A DNA stretch of 64,000 nt from Novipirellula caenicola (GTDB lineage: Bacteria; Planctomycetota; Planctomycetia; Pirellulales; Pirellulaceae). The number at the start of each line of letters is the position of its first letter. Within the stretch, counting starts at the first letter, position 1. The notes under the pieces are model-generated. The model was not told where the DNA came from and made no database searches. It saw only the letters and a program-made list of their open reading frames with translations. Both the position numbers and the translations under genes were made by a program. The stretch spans positions 532,555 through 596,554 of the forward strand of contig NZ_BAABRO010000004.1 of NCBI RefSeq assembly GCF_039545035.1, in the 5' to 3' direction. Of this stretch, positions 11,582-20,545 are shown piece by piece.

Positions 11582-12808
11582 GTGTTGGGATCTTGGGGAC
11601 TGTCGCGATGTTGGGCTGGCATGCTAATGGTGCTGGTGTTGGTCACGTTTCCGCTATGGCGTGGGAGTGAACCGTCGCTGTTGGTTCCAATGGTCTCTGC
11701 GTTGGGCAGCTTGCCGTCATGGATGCACTGGATTGCTTTGTTGCTGATCCTGGTCGCCTGTGTGGCGATCGTTGCCACGGCCGAGAGTCGGCATGCATGG
11801 TTATGGTGGATCGTTGCGGTCGGATTTTGTGTTTCCTTTGTGCTTAATCAGCACCGGCTGCAGCCCTGGGCGTACCAAAGTGCGATTTACGCGGTGGTCT
11901 TTGCCACGATGGATCGCGAAACCGCACGGCGATGGCTGATTCCGCTTGCTGCAAGCGTGTATCTGTACAGCGGACTTGGGAAGCTTGATTACCAGTTCGC
12001 TCATACGGTCGGTCAAAATTTTCTGGCAGCGGTTGAGTTGCCGGGGATTGGCAACTTGGCGGATCGTTTCGAGCACAACGTGCTAGCGGTCATCGCATTG
12101 TTGTTGCCGCTAAGCGAAGCGTTGATTGCGATTGGATTGCTGTTCCGCCGGACGCGGCGAATCGCAGGGTTCTGTGTGATGCTGTTGCACTTCAGTTTGG
12201 TGATCATGCTCGGTCCTTGGAATCTGGATCACAGCGCCGGGGTGCTGTTTTGGAATGTTTTGCTGATCATCCAAGCGTGGTTTTTGTTTCTAAAGCCACT
12301 CGCGAAACCACGCGAATCTTCGCCGCCACCCTCTCACGCCGACGTTCCTGCGGATGCCAAGTCGATCGGCAAACGCTTTGCCCAAGCGATCGTGATTCTC
12401 GCGATCCTCATGCCGGTGACCGAGCGCTGGGGGTACTGGGATCATTGGACGTCGTGGGCTCTGTATTCGCCGCACAGTAGTCGTGCAGAGGTGCAAATTC
12501 ACCGCTCGGCGATGGATCAATTGCCAGCGAGTATGCATCCGTTTCTGGTCGATGACGACTCCGACGGCTGGCACCGTCTGCAGATGAATTTATGGTCGCT
12601 CGATCGATTGAACGTCCCGGTCTATCCTCAAGCCCGTTTTCAGTTAGCTGTCGCTAGTCGTATCGCACACCTTTACGATCTGTCGGACTCGGTCCGTGTG
12701 ATTGTCAAAGGAGTCGCCGATCGCCGCAGCGGAGCAAGGGAGGAACGACGCAGTCTCGGTCGCAACGAGATCGACGGTGCACTGCAACATTTCTGGATCA
12801 CCCAGTAG
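11582..12808 (+). CDS. polytopic membrane protein, MauE/DoxX- or HTTM-like
   Basis: The 408-residue product is hydrophobic through residue 240, with about six to eight membrane segments, then has a soluble C-terminal third. The segment YLYSGLGKLDYQF at about 128-140 resembles the conserved helix of DoxX/MauE and HTTM (vitamin K carboxylase-like) membrane proteins; this is a family impression, not a proven homology. The GTG at 11582 is the first start after an in-frame TAA; ATG codons at 11618 and 11624 are also possible. The C-terminal part contains HSSRAEVQIHRS and an arginine-rich end. The function is unknown. No redox partner gene is adjacent. Confidence 0.65.
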   Translation: MLGSWGLSRCWAGMLMVLVLVTFPLWRGSEPSLLVPMVSALGSLPSWMHWIALLLILVACVAIVATAESRHAWLWWIVAVGFCVSFVLNQHRLQPWAYQSAIYAVVFATMDRETARRWLIPLAASVYLYSGLGKLDYQFAHTVGQNFLAAVELPGIGNLADRFEHNVLAVIALLLPLSEALIAIGLLFRRTRRIAGFCVMLLHFSLVIMLGPWNLDHSAGVLFWNVLLIIQAWFLFLKPLAKPRESSPPPSHADVPADAKSIGKRFAQAIVILAILMPVTERWGYWDHWTSWALYSPHSSRAEVQIHRSAMDQLPASMHPFLVDDDSDGWHRLQMNLWSLDRLNVPVYPQARFQLAVASRIAHLYDLSDSVRVIVKGVADRRSGAREERRSLGRNEIDGALQHFWITQ

Positions 12809-12995
12809 GCATCGGGCTCAATCGATTGCCCACCGGATCAATGCACCGGGAATCGATTGCAGCCGAAATCGATCCGACAATCCGCTTTATCGCTACGACC
12901 GTACTTGTGAATGCCGCGGGCTACTTATGTGCTAGCTTTCAGTACATCGGTAACAACGAACCTTTCCTCTTTGTGGCGTTTAGCGACGGCGGACC

Positions 12996-13763
12996 ATGAT
13001 CAAAGTTCAAGGCTTGCGTAAGATTTACGATCGGCATTTGGCCGTTGACGGTGTTTCGTTTGCATTGCAGCCGGGACAGGTTTGCGGGCTGGTCGGTCCC
13101 AATGGGGCTGGCAAAACGACGGTGATGCGATGTTTGGCGGGATTGATTCCGCCGTCCGACGGATCGCTAAGGGTCGCAGGTTGTGACCAAAAGACCGATT
13201 TGATCGAGCTGAAACGCCGTTTGGCTTACGTGCCCGACGACCCGCCACTGTTTGACGATTTGACGGTGGGGCAGCACTTGGAAATGATCGGACGGTTGTA
13301 TCAGGTCAACGATTTTCGTGCCCAAGCGACTCGGCTGCTGAGCCAATTTCAATTGTTGGACAAGGTCGACGCGGGCGCCACAACATTGTCGCGTGGGATG
13401 CGGCAAAAGTTGGCGGTATGCTGCGCGTACCTGTTTAATCCTGCGGTGCTGCTATTGGACGAGCCGATGACCGGGCTTGATCCGCCAGGGATTCGCGAAT
13501 TATTGGCGTCGGTCCGGCAGCGTGCCGAAGCAGGAGCGACGGTGATGATCAGCAGCCATTTGCTGCCGATGATCGAAGGCGTCTGCACGCATTATTTGGT
13601 GATGAAGCAGGGCGAAGCAAAGTTCTTTGGAACCGCGGATGATCTGCGATCCGCGTACCCCGGGATCGGATCGCTTGAAGATGCCTATTTTGCAGCGATC
13701 GAAAATCCGGCAGTCGGTCTCGCAGTGGATGCCGAGGTTGCGATGATGGAAGGGGTGGCATGA
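12996..13763 (+). CDS. ABC transporter ATP-binding protein
   Basis: ATPase subunit of 255 residues. Walker A is GPNGAGKTT at about 34-42, the signature is LSRGMRQ (the degenerate form common in drug/export-type ATPases), Walker B is LLLDEPMTGLDP and the switch histidine is in MISSHLL. This pattern fits the ABC-2 type exporter or gliding/heme-export class. The stop overlaps the next gene's start by ATGA, so it is coupled to the membrane subunit that follows. The transported substrate is not evident. Confidence 0.93.
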   Translation: MIKVQGLRKIYDRHLAVDGVSFALQPGQVCGLVGPNGAGKTTVMRCLAGLIPPSDGSLRVAGCDQKTDLIELKRRLAYVPDDPPLFDDLTVGQHLEMIGRLYQVNDFRAQATRLLSQFQLLDKVDAGATTLSRGMRQKLAVCCAYLFNPAVLLLDEPMTGLDPPGIRELLASVRQRAEAGATVMISSHLLPMIEGVCTHYLVMKQGEAKFFGTADDLRSAYPGIGSLEDAYFAAIENPAVGLAVDAEVAMMEGVA

Positions 13764-15475
13764 GCGGGAAAGCGGATGCAGCGGAACTCCGGCCACGTTG
13801 GGATGCGCCTCAGGTGCATCGTCAATTGTGGTGGTTGACGAACTCGCGGAGTCAATTTCGTTTGCGGCGAACGCTGGATCGGATTTGTTCGCCTCGGCGC
13901 ATTGTCGCGACACTTTTGGCAGGGATTTTTCTGGTCGCGTATCTGATGTATGGCGTGTTGGTGCTGTCCAACCGGGCACCAGCGTCACCGGATCATCTCC
14001 GCGGCTGGTTGTCAGGGGGGATGGTGCTGTATGCGTTTTACCATGCCGTGCGTTGTATTTGGGCGGAAACAGTCGTCGACCTCGAGATGACGGTCGCCGA
14101 ACGGTTGTGGTTGGGCGGTGGACCGCTGCACCGATCCAGTTTGGCGACCTATCGAATCACCAACATTGTTTCGGCGACCGCGATCAAAACCTTGTTGTTG
14201 ACGATCGTGATCGCTCGTGATGTTCAGCACGTCGAGCTATTGATGATGGGGGTGTTCGGATCGCTGTTATTGCTGGATACCGTGCGGCAAATTTTAGTCC
14301 GCATTGCTAGTGGATTGAGTGATTCGAGTCGGCGGCGCGCGAAAGCGATTAGCGCTGTCCTAGTCACCGCAGCGGCGCTACAAGTGACCGCGAACGTGGC
14401 TGCGGCGACCCCGATGGGGTCCCCGACATGGCTGTATTTGATTCATGTTTTTTATGCGGTGGGCGAGCTTGCACAAAGCTTCCTGATTCAAGCCGTGGCT
14501 ATCGCGTGGATTCCCATGGCATCGCTGGCCGTGACCGCGAACTATTCGATTTGGACTGTCCTTGCAATCGTGTGCATTGCGTTGACGATTCTGTCGGCAG
14601 TCCGTGTTTTGGTGTGGGCTGACCATTGGGCGCTCGCTCAGAGTCGATTGCAGGAACAAGCACTCCTTCGCAAGCTGGATCAATCGGGAGGCGGCGAAGA
14701 TATGGTAAGTCGGTCCGTCCAGGATCGCTTGTTCGATGTCGATGTGCTGCGAGGACACCCGAAGCTGAGCGGCATCGTGGCGATTGTGGCTCGTCAGTAC
14801 CAAAGTGTGCGGCGGTATCGAAAAACAATCTTGGCTAGCTTTGTGATTCCCACTTTATTGTGTTTGTCACCGTTGGTGACCGACCAAGTCATCGAACAGT
14901 GGTTTTATGTCGTCAGCGGAGTGGCGTTGTGCACGATGCTGCTGGCGCCTCCGGCACTTCGGATTGATTTTCGCCGTGACTTGTTGCGAATGCAGTTATT
15001 GAAATCGTTGCCCGTCAAACCGCTTTCAATGGTCGTTGGCCAATTGACGTTGCCCATTTTGATCACATGGGGTTTCCAGTGCGTCACCCTGACGATCGCA
15101 GCTTGGATCGTTCAGCCTGGTTGGGTCCAGTGGTTGATGTGGACGGTGCTAATGGCCGCCTTTGCGGTATTCACGTTTGCCGTAGAAAACGCACTGTTTT
15201 TGGTGTATCCACACCATGCTCACCAACAAGGGTTGGCAATGATGTTACGAGCCAAGTTGACATTTTTAGGAAAAGCAGGCGTGATCGCTGCATCCTTGGG
15301 AATGTTGGTGCTGTGGGCCGCCGTGTGCAACCACCTCTTTCCGAAAGAAGTCTATCTGTACGGCTTTGTCGGCGGTGCGATCATCGCATCGTGGTGTGTT
15401 GCTGCCCTCAGTATGATGGCGACGGCGATGTGTTGGCGACGCTTTGATTTGTCATTTGATCTGCCTCCACAATAA
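13760..15475 (+). CDS. ABC transporter membrane subunit (ABC-2-like permease)
   Basis: 571 residues with about ten to twelve hydrophobic segments (for example 50-70, 90-110, 130-165, 200-250, 255-285, 350-400, 420-470, 500-560) and a hydrophilic loop around 290-345. No domain is recognisable by eye, but its position directly after and overlapping the ATPase gene (ATGA) makes it the likely transmembrane partner. Length fits planctomycete ABC-2-like permeases that carry both half-transporter regions in one chain. Cargo is unknown. Confidence 0.8.
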   Translation: MSGKADAAELRPRWDAPQVHRQLWWLTNSRSQFRLRRTLDRICSPRRIVATLLAGIFLVAYLMYGVLVLSNRAPASPDHLRGWLSGGMVLYAFYHAVRCIWAETVVDLEMTVAERLWLGGGPLHRSSLATYRITNIVSATAIKTLLLTIVIARDVQHVELLMMGVFGSLLLLDTVRQILVRIASGLSDSSRRRAKAISAVLVTAAALQVTANVAAATPMGSPTWLYLIHVFYAVGELAQSFLIQAVAIAWIPMASLAVTANYSIWTVLAIVCIALTILSAVRVLVWADHWALAQSRLQEQALLRKLDQSGGGEDMVSRSVQDRLFDVDVLRGHPKLSGIVAIVARQYQSVRRYRKTILASFVIPTLLCLSPLVTDQVIEQWFYVVSGVALCTMLLAPPALRIDFRRDLLRMQLLKSLPVKPLSMVVGQLTLPILITWGFQCVTLTIAAWIVQPGWVQWLMWTVLMAAFAVFTFAVENALFLVYPHHAHQQGLAMMLRAKLTFLGKAGVIAASLGMLVLWAAVCNHLFPKEVYLYGFVGGAIIASWCVAALSMMATAMCWRRFDLSFDLPPQ

Positions 15476-15632
15476 GCGTTCGCCCAATGCCGTCTACTTT
15501 GGCACGAACCGGGTGGTTGTTATAGCGGAGCAGCGCGAGCCGCCCGGCCAATTTCGAACGTTCTACTCTCGACCAGACATGTTGGGGTGCAGTGCGTCGC
15601 GAATGGGATACGCGAATCGCGTTTGGTTTGTT

Positions 15633-15674
15633 TAAGAAAAAACCACTGCCGCCCAAATTGGACAGCAGTGGTTT
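15633..15674 (-). terminator. intrinsic terminator of the TlpA-like gene
   Basis: AAACCACTGC at 15640-15649 pairs perfectly with GCAGTGGTTT at 15665-15674 (10 bp). On the minus strand the hairpin is followed by a run of six T and CTT. It lies about 60 bases past the stop of the thioredoxin-like gene. Confidence 0.85.
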
Positions 15675-15735
15675 CAGGTTGGATCAAAGTGACACGATTG
15701 AGCGGGGCTTAATCGTTGATTGATTTCCGAGTCGT

Positions 15736-16851
15736 TTACTTGTCTTCTTTTTCAGACTTCAATTCTTCGAGGAACAATTCCATCCGTTTCTTTTGACGAT
15801 CGTCGCTAAGTTCAACGGCCTTTTCTTGGAACTTGATTGCTTCGTCGAGTTTTTCATCGATCTTGGAAAGCTGGGCCAAAATGTTGTAGACGAGCGGTTT
15901 GGCTTCGGCGTCCACTTTGTCAACGATCGGTGCGAGTGCGGCAACGGCTTCACCGGCCAATGGACCGACACTGCCACCTTGTTGAACCACAGCGGTCAGC
16001 GAGTAGGCGAATTGACCCAGCGACATCCAATCGCCCTTCATTTCCTCGAGACGTTCGCGATAGTATTTCACGACTTCGTCGGTGACGTGACCCGCCGACA
16101 ACATCAAGCTTGATCGGAAATCCTTTAGGTTTGCCTGCAACGCGGCATCGTCCGTTTCCTCAAGTTGTTTGTCGACCAGTTTGATTGCTTCATCAAACTT
16201 TCCAGCTCCCGCCAACATTGAAATTTCTTGGATTGCCGCTTCGAGCCGTTGTTGTTCTTCCATGGCCTTCTTGAAGGCTTCGCGGTCCCACGAATCGGAA
16301 ACCACTTGTTGCAGCGGTTCTTCCATTTCCATGGGGTGGCCGATCCATTCGACTTGGCTGGTTTTGCCAACGATAAACGCGGTCGGGATGCCCTGTTGGT
16401 TGGCTGCTTCCATGTAGTCTTTGTAGACCGAGCGGTCAGGGTCGGTGGTCAACGAGTATGCCGATGTGATTTCGTCGAACGTCTTTTTCAGTTCTTTGTT
16501 TTCTCGCGCCAAAAACTCTTTGACCTCTTCGACTTCTTCGTCCGAGACGCTGATGATTTGTACATTTTCGCCGCGGTACTGATTTTGTAGCTCGGCAAGG
16601 TGAGGCATGCTCATCACACATGGGCCACACCAAGTTGCCCAGAACTCAACGACATAGACTTTGCCTTTTTCAAACTTCTTGACCGGTTTGAAAAATCCTT
16701 TGCCGTCTTGCAGCCAGTGCTCGATGTCGATCGCGGGAGCTTTAGAACCGATACCGAGGGTGGCTTCAGCTTTAGCGTTTGGTTGCGCGAGCGTGACCAA
16801 CATGCATGTGGCCGCAACAAGAAGAATCGATCGGAAAGAGAGAAATTTCAT
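15736..16851 (-). CDS. TlpA/ResA-like thioredoxin with helical C-terminal extension
   Basis: Exported thiol-disulfide oxidoreductase. The ATG at 16851 is chosen over an upstream in-frame GTG at 16890 because it opens a clean signal peptide (MKFLSFRSILLVAAT, cleavage near AKA at about 28). The 371-residue product has a thioredoxin fold at about 35-190 with the active site W-C75-G-P-C78 and the cis-Pro region QQGIPTAFIVG. From about 200 to the end it is all-helical and charged, with LDEAIKFQEKAVELSDD-type TPR-like repeats. This domain combination recurs in planctomycete periplasmic proteins; the client is unknown. It ends in a strong terminator and stands alone. Confidence 0.88.
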   Translation of the reverse strand: MKFLSFRSILLVAATCMLVTLAQPNAKAEATLGIGSKAPAIDIEHWLQDGKGFFKPVKKFEKGKVYVVEFWATWCGPCVMSMPHLAELQNQYRGENVQIISVSDEEVEEVKEFLARENKELKKTFDEITSAYSLTTDPDRSVYKDYMEAANQQGIPTAFIVGKTSQVEWIGHPMEMEEPLQQVVSDSWDREAFKKAMEEQQRLEAAIQEISMLAGAGKFDEAIKLVDKQLEETDDAALQANLKDFRSSLMLSAGHVTDEVVKYYRERLEEMKGDWMSLGQFAYSLTAVVQQGGSVGPLAGEAVAALAPIVDKVDAEAKPLVYNILAQLSKIDEKLDEAIKFQEKAVELSDDRQKKRMELFLEELKSEKEDK

Positions 16852-17104
16852 TTTTAAGAATGCTTGGTTGTGTGTAGGGGATTGGCCCACGAAAGGATAT
16901 CAGGCCGGTGTGTTTGAAAGCTCGAACGCGAAACGCAACTGCTTACTACCGAAGAAAATAGTCACTATGGCCCGCTTTCCGCCAGTGGTTACGGGAATTT
17001 CAGCCGTTTTTGCTGGCACTTCATCGCAAATCAATGACCCGAATACCGAGCCTTCGCTGACGGCACAATGCAAAAAGGATGCCTGGATCCATCAAATTCG
17101 GCCC

Positions 17105-17905
17105 CTAACGCGGAAAAAGGATCTCTCCTTGACCGCCGACCGCGAAATCGCCACGTATTGACACGAATCCGTCCTCGGCAATCCGGTTCAACAGGCCAAT
17201 AACGTTTTTGCAAGCAAACTGAGGCGGTGCGGCGGCACTCGTCCAGGCCTTGGTTTGGCGTTCCAATAAGGGGCCGATGACCGAAAATGCCTCAATCGGG
17301 TCGCTGAAACGCGTCCGGCTCAGGACGGGAGGCTGATTGACGATCAGCGTGCCTCGCCGCATCGCGTAGCCCGCGCTTTTGCCAATCGTGGCAGCCACCA
17401 CGATCGTGCCGGCGATTTGATGGCTGCCGAGAAAGTCTTTCACAGCAGCTTCGATGAAGATTTCGCCACGTCGCATCCGGTGGCCGACATGATTACCGGC
17501 CGAACCGCCAACCACGATTCGGCCTCCGCTCATACCGCTGCGAAAGCCAGCCACCGGTGCCCCAAGAAAGTCGCCTGCATCACCGGCAATCCAGATTTCG
17601 CCACCGGACATCATCGTCCCGGCGTAGTTGCCCACGTTGCCTTGGATCGTCATTCGTCCGCTGCGATGCTGCATTCCCAAACGGTGAAATCGACTCAGGT
17701 CGCCAACCAACTGCAATTCATTTTCAGCTGGCATTTTCGAAACGGAAAACAGTTCGCCGACCGCACATACGTCGTCACCACATTGCAGGTGCAATCGTTT
17801 GACCTGATCGGCATCACTGATTTGAGCGAGGGCCAATAGCGAGATTGCCGACGCGTCGATGTCGTGCTCGGGTTGCCGTTGCAATTCTAAAAGCCAGCTG
17901 TTCAT
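17105..17905 (-). CDS. fhcC: formyltransferase/hydrolase complex subunit C (formylmethanofuran dehydrogenase subunit C-like)
   Basis: Subunit of the Fhc complex, which in methylotrophs moves the formyl group from formyl-H4MPT to a methanofuran-type carrier and hydrolyses it to formate. The 266-residue protein shows the typical right-handed parallel beta-helix made of repeated glycine motifs between about 85 and 200 (GNVGNYAGTMMSGGEIWIAG, GDFLGAPVAG, MSGGRIVVGGSAGNHVG, MRRGEIFIE). This repeat resembles the glutamate synthase alpha C-terminal domain as well as FmdC. The start overlaps the fhcD stop (ATGA), and fhcA lies just beyond, which settles the identity. It is the last gene of the cluster. 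Confidence 0.9.
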   Translation of the reverse strand: MNSWLLELQRQPEHDIDASAISLLALAQISDADQVKRLHLQCGDDVCAVGELFSVSKMPAENELQLVGDLSRFHRLGMQHRSGRMTIQGNVGNYAGTMMSGGEIWIAGDAGDFLGAPVAGFRSGMSGGRIVVGGSAGNHVGHRMRRGEIFIEAAVKDFLGSHQIAGTIVVAATIGKSAGYAMRRGTLIVNQPPVLSRTRFSDPIEAFSVIGPLLERQTKAWTSAAAPPQFACKNVIGLLNRIAEDGFVSIRGDFAVGGQGEILFPR

Positions 17906-18828
17906 TTTAGAATCTCTGCAAGGTGGAAATGGTGTCGTCCGAGTTTTCCACCGTAGTTTCCTGCGGTGATTCGAAGCAGTCCTCCGTCGGTTTGCGAGTC
18001 GACGGCGGCGTGGATTCCCATCCGCATCGCATGGGCAATGGCTTGGTCCGATAGCCCATCGATGACTACTTCCATCACCACCGATTCGTCACGCATCAAT
18101 TGCGTGGATGGATCCACGGTGCGAAGCGTGGGGCAGAAGGCATTGTTGGTCGAAGCAAACAGGGTGGCATATTTCGAACCCACCTTGGATCCGCTGCGTG
18201 TTACGCCTCCTGGAAACGGAGTGATGACACCTTCAATCGGTCGCATCGACTGGACCGCAGCGCGGCATGCGGTGGTGACCGCGTTAACGTCATTGCCGAT
18301 CAAGATCAGATTTCCGCCGCCAATGCCATCGACACGCGCCACGTCGTGGTCACAGACAAATTCGCCGTCCATCACGGGGATCCGCCAATAACGCCGCGAT
18401 CCGATCATCTTACTGATTTGGTGGCCGTCTCCGAAGTAACGCAGCGTCTTTCCGATCGGGACCCGTTTGTCGGACTTCGGTTCGGTTTCCTCGATTCCAG
18501 CGTACAACGCGGTTGTCGGACAGGTCAAAACGCATTGGCCGGCACGCATCGCTATCTGCCGGTCCATCTCCTTGCCGGATACGGCAAAGGCAAGGATCGC
18601 AACCCCCGGGCGTCCATCGGGGGTTTCTGTTTCGGCGAGTTCACGTTCGACGGCAATTTCAATCCCACAAGCGATCACACTTGTGCCAAAGCCAGTCATC
18701 GCAGCGGCGGCATCGGTTGCCCATTGGCGATCGTTCGCGGTGACAATCAATCGCGTTGCCTTCATGTCAAACGCTTCGGCGAATGTCGCGTCGATGCGAA
18801 CATTGTTGATATGAAAGAATTCGTCCAT
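17902..18828 (-). CDS. fhcD: formylmethanofuran:tetrahydromethanopterin formyltransferase (Ftr-like)
   Basis: Transfers the formyl group between H4MPT and the methanofuran-like carrier within the Fhc complex. The 308-residue length and the opening INNVRIDATFAEAFDMKATR match the family. Also characteristic are RYFGDGHQISK, YWRIPVMDGEF, GIGGGNLILIG, the MRPIEGVITPFPGG stretch, and GSKVGSKYATLFASTN. The gene begins 5 bases after fhcA and overlaps fhcC by 4 bases. Cytoplasmic. The C1 role (formaldehyde oxidation or detoxification) is established for methylotrophs and proposed for planctomycetes. Confidence 0.95.
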   Translation of the reverse strand: MDEFFHINNVRIDATFAEAFDMKATRLIVTANDRQWATDAAAAMTGFGTSVIACGIEIAVERELAETETPDGRPGVAILAFAVSGKEMDRQIAMRAGQCVLTCPTTALYAGIEETEPKSDKRVPIGKTLRYFGDGHQISKMIGSRRYWRIPVMDGEFVCDHDVARVDGIGGGNLILIGNDVNAVTTACRAAVQSMRPIEGVITPFPGGVTRSGSKVGSKYATLFASTNNAFCPTLRTVDPSTQLMRDESVVMEVVIDGLSDQAIAHAMRMGIHAAVDSQTDGGLLRITAGNYGGKLGRHHFHLAEILK

Positions 18829-18833
18829 GTCGT

Positions 18834-20474
18834 TTAAATCGTTGCTCGCACGGCGGTATGTTTGTTTGGCGTCGTGCCGAGCGTGGTTTGCATTTCGTCG
18901 TCACTGATCCTCAGCCGACTCATCGCCATCGTCGCCTGTTCGGCATACCGCTGAGCGAGCATCGGGATGGTTTGGGGATCAAAGGGAACGTCCACGGTGT
19001 GGGTGACGCTAGCGAGGGTCGCCGCATCGATTGAACCTTCGCCGCGAACGATGTTGCCACGGCGGATCACATAAGCGGGCTTGGCAAACATTTGTTCGAA
19101 GTTTTCTCGCTTGCGATAGATCACCACATCGGCCTGGGATCCCGCGGCAAGGTTGCCGACGCCGTTGAGACCGAGGATGGCTGCGGGAGCCGAACGCGTC
19201 ATCGTGGCGATCTCGTTGAAACTGTACTCACGCGACATTCCTGCCAATTGGCTCGACGCAGACGCATTGGCGTCGATTTCGGCGAGCGCGGTTTCGCGGT
19301 ACGAGCGGTCGCACAGCAGCCGGATCAAGTGAGGGTACGTCGTAAACGGACCGCCGTTGGGATGATCGGTCGTCAAGAAGACTCGCGAAGGGTCGTCGAT
19401 CATCAAAAACAATTCCAATCCAATCGCCCACTGCAAACTATGGACATATTGTTTACGTCGATAGCGGAAGGGAACCACGCCACAACCGGCTTCGCACTCG
19501 ACGTCCACCAACACGGATTTTCGCGGTTTGGCATAGGCAGAATTGTCGTACTGATGCATCGAATCGGCACTGATTGTAACGGTTTGGCCAAACATGACCT
19601 GTCCCACGTCGATGGTGACGTTGGGATGGGTTTGTAGGGCACGCGCCAATTGTTCGGCTGCCGAGGACATTTTGAATGCACCGGAATTGCCATAGCTATG
19701 AAACTGGGCATGGGTCAGATGAATCGGCAAACCGTCAGCGGCTTCGATCGTCGCCAGCGTCGACGCGATGTTGCCAGGAACGCCAAGATTGCTGCAGTGA
19801 ACATGCAGCGGGTGAGCCAGGCCGATCTCGTGAACTGCACGGCACAATCGGCGAATGATCGTCGACGGAGTGACGCCGTAACGAGGATGCGGCGTGTTGA
19901 CGTCGAATTGGCGTGTATTGAACTTGAACGCGCTGATGCCGCCGGGGTTAACCACCTTTACCGCGATGCACTGGGTGGCAGTGACCATCCAAGCGACGTA
20001 ATCGTTGATGATGGCTTGCGGTGCTTCTTCGGCGAGCAATTTCAGTAGCACGTAATCGTTGCCGAGCAAGCAATAGCCGCCGGTGTCGATTCCGACCGCA
20101 TCGGCCATTTCCGCATGGGCTGAGCGGGCATTGCAGGGAATCACGGCGGGTTCGAAACAGGTGGTATAGCCCATGTCGAGATAGCGATTGCCGACGACGT
20201 TGGCGGCTGGCAAGAACTCGCTCGTTCGTGGGCAATCACGAGGAAATTGATCCTGCAGCAGCAATCTTGCCAGCGTTAGTTTTCCACCACCGATATGGGT
20301 ATGCAAATCGATTGCTCCCGCCATCACGATGCAATCGGTTGCGTCAATCGTATGGTCGGCGACCGAGTCGGGGGACGGATTGGTGATCGCTTGGTCGCGA
20401 ATCCATACATCCTGAACTTCGTCGATTCCCGATGCTGGGTCAATGACGTGGCCTCCGCTGACACGCATCAACAT
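18834..20474 (-). CDS. fhcA: formyltransferase/hydrolase complex subunit A (amidohydrolase-fold formylmethanofuran dehydrogenase subunit A)
   Basis: Hydrolytic subunit of the Fhc complex, releasing formate from the formyl carrier. The ATG at 20474 gives 546 residues; a TTG at 20480 and a second ATG at 20468 are alternatives. The metal-dependent amidohydrolase motif IDLHTHIGGGKL lies near 55-66, HVHCSNLGVPGN and HLTHAQFHSYG give further metal histidines, and FLTTDHPNGGPFTTYPHL supplies the late Asp/His region, all characteristic of FhcA/FmdA. It is the first gene of an fhcA-fhcD-fhcC run. The subunit B gene that normally sits with A is not present; the upstream neighbour is an unrelated secreted protein. 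Confidence 0.93.
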   Translation of the reverse strand: MLMRVSGGHVIDPASGIDEVQDVWIRDQAITNPSPDSVADHTIDATDCIVMAGAIDLHTHIGGGKLTLARLLLQDQFPRDCPRTSEFLPAANVVGNRYLDMGYTTCFEPAVIPCNARSAHAEMADAVGIDTGGYCLLGNDYVLLKLLAEEAPQAIINDYVAWMVTATQCIAVKVVNPGGISAFKFNTRQFDVNTPHPRYGVTPSTIIRRLCRAVHEIGLAHPLHVHCSNLGVPGNIASTLATIEAADGLPIHLTHAQFHSYGNSGAFKMSSAAEQLARALQTHPNVTIDVGQVMFGQTVTISADSMHQYDNSAYAKPRKSVLVDVECEAGCGVVPFRYRRKQYVHSLQWAIGLELFLMIDDPSRVFLTTDHPNGGPFTTYPHLIRLLCDRSYRETALAEIDANASASSQLAGMSREYSFNEIATMTRSAPAAILGLNGVGNLAAGSQADVVIYRKRENFEQMFAKPAYVIRRGNIVRGEGSIDAATLASVTHTVDVPFDPQTIPMLAQRYAEQATMAMSRLRISDDEMQTTLGTTPNKHTAVRATI

Positions 20475-20545
20475 GGACAAGCTTTCAGAATCAAGGACAG
20501 GCGGAGCATCGAGTTTTTTAGTACGAGAATCAATACGCGGTGGGG

